6,787 bases of DNA from Arsenophonus sp046530735 (lineage in GTDB: Bacteria; Pseudomonadota; Gammaproteobacteria; Enterobacterales; Enterobacteriaceae), in the NCBI GenBank assembly GCA_046530735.1, contig JBHEQV010000040.1:1-6787 (forward strand), given 5' to 3'. The notes under the pieces were generated by a model. That model was given only the letters and a program-made list of their open reading frames with translations. It had not been told where the DNA came from and did not search any database. This document shows positions 6,285-6,787 of the stretch, one piece after another (position 1 is the stretch's first letter; the number at the start of each line of letters is the position of its first letter). The translations under genes were made by a program, and so were the position numbers.

Positions 6285-6310
6285 CAGGAGAAAAGTTTAG
6301 GTGGATCATG
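6264..6310. repeat. Perfect 21-bp inverted repeat (foldback) at the edge of the right terminal repeat
   Basis: Bases 6264-6284 and 6290-6310 are exact reverse complements around the five-base loop CAGGA. The left half is amidase coding sequence (HDPPKLF, as expected for the family), so the right half is most simply an inverted copy of it. The outer CATG of the right half (6307-6310) is also the innermost CATG of the terminal repeat. No T-run follows. The structure may record a template switch when the terminal repeat was joined to the amidase gene. Confidence 0.9.
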
Positions 6311-6773
6311 TGTGCTGCATCTTTAGGAACATCTTTGCTATTCTATTCCAAAACTAAGGGTACCGTCTATCGTACCAATCTCTAGGAGATACGATTAAGG
6401 TTGGCGCTCACCAACCCCCATTAAAAAAGTTATGCCTAATTGCTTCTAACTTTTTATAATCATTTTCAACTGCAACGAGCTCCTTACGTTCATGCACAGT
6501 GCTGCCGATAATGAGTACCAGGCAAAATGTGATCAGTTTGCCTGATAGGACGGTTATTCCTATCAGTAAAAAAATAAACGTAACGCATATCGCTTTAAAT
6601 CATGTAACTACTACTTCCTGTGCTTTTCAAGGTATTCCTGTTTCAGTTTTCTTATGATACTAAGAAAGACCCCCATATTATTTTTATCAAAAACCAGCAC
6701 CCCTCTAAGAACTTCATAAAAATCACCAGTGAATATGCCTTCCAGGTAGGTTATGATAAAAACTCTTTAACAT
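6307..6773 (-). pseudogene. Broken, unidentified gene with a membrane segment (right arm copy)
   Basis: This is the same gene as at 15-484, pointing inward, in slightly better condition. The first fragment (about 6766-6611) carries a Lys in EYLEKHRK where the left copy has Glu. The second frame runs from about 6599 and, lacking the extra A of the left copy, reads through VENDYKKLEAIRHNFFNGGW to a TGA at 6410-6408. It then continues APTLIVSPRDWYDRRYP, TAG at 6356-6354, and FWNRIAKMFLKMQHT up to the repeat edge. The left copy has a further stop in place of W in FWNR. The coherent frame of about 95 codons with two stops implies a real former protein, with one hydrophobic segment followed by a soluble, aromatic-rich tail. 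I cannot name the family. Confidence 0.5.
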
Positions 6774-6787
6774 TTTTTGCACGCTTC
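6307..6787 (-). repeat. Right arm of the ~481-bp terminal inverted repeat
   Basis: This is the partner of 1-484, ending exactly at the last base. It is three bases shorter, from five G rather than seven in the homopolymer and one A fewer near 6440. Its inner edge coincides with the right half of the perfect foldback. Because its reading frame is less damaged than that of the left arm, the two arms have evidently accumulated changes separately since they were last identical. Confidence 0.95.

Noticed and set aside
1..6787. tRNA, rRNA or CRISPR array
   Set aside because: No tRNA-like cloverleaf with CCA-end features, no rRNA signature and no regularly spaced repeats were seen on reading the window by eye.

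Overview
The window looks like an entire small replicon, or an excised copy of one, from an AT-rich, host-associated gammaproteobacterium. It carries one intact gene, a plasmid replication initiator, in the middle of genes that have nearly all decayed. Several of those decayed genes can still be recognised by reading across frameshifts and stop codons. The enterobacterial-style lipoprotein amidase remnant, the IS256 and IS91 debris and the extent of decay fit a heritable insect symbiont of the Arsenophonus/Morganellaceae kind. That host call is an inference; nothing here names the organism.

Layout. Bases 1-484 and 6307-6787 are the two arms of a long terminal inverted repeat that runs to the exact first and last base. 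Each arm holds the same inward-pointing wreck of an unidentified gene with a membrane segment. Inside the left arm come an IS256-family transposase tail (about 563-985), an unidentified eroded frame (about 1091-1480), and the replication module. That module has a DnaA box, three iterons, a promoter buried in the iterons, and repA at 1768-2721. To the right of repA lie a short ORF that may be an IS3-type transposase scrap (3003-3197), a nearly full-length but dead IS91-family transposase on the minus strand (about 3382-4560), an unidentified minus-strand frame (4578-5072), a second IS256-type transposase tail (about 5161-5510, same direction as the first), and a dead AmiD-type peptidoglycan amidase (5774-6284). 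A perfect 21-bp foldback at 6264-6310 fuses the amidase to the right terminal repeat.

How it works together. RepA should bind the iterons and start replication with host DnaA. The same iterons overlap its promoter, so RepA probably represses itself. No intact partition, mobilisation, toxin-antitoxin or resistance gene was seen. The element therefore appears worn down to its replication core plus its ends. The long inverted repeat at both extremities raises the possibility of a linear plasmid. It could instead be a circle carrying a palindrome of almost 1 kb, or an assembly product. The two arms differ at about nine bases and two homopolymer lengths, which argues against simple duplication of one sequence.
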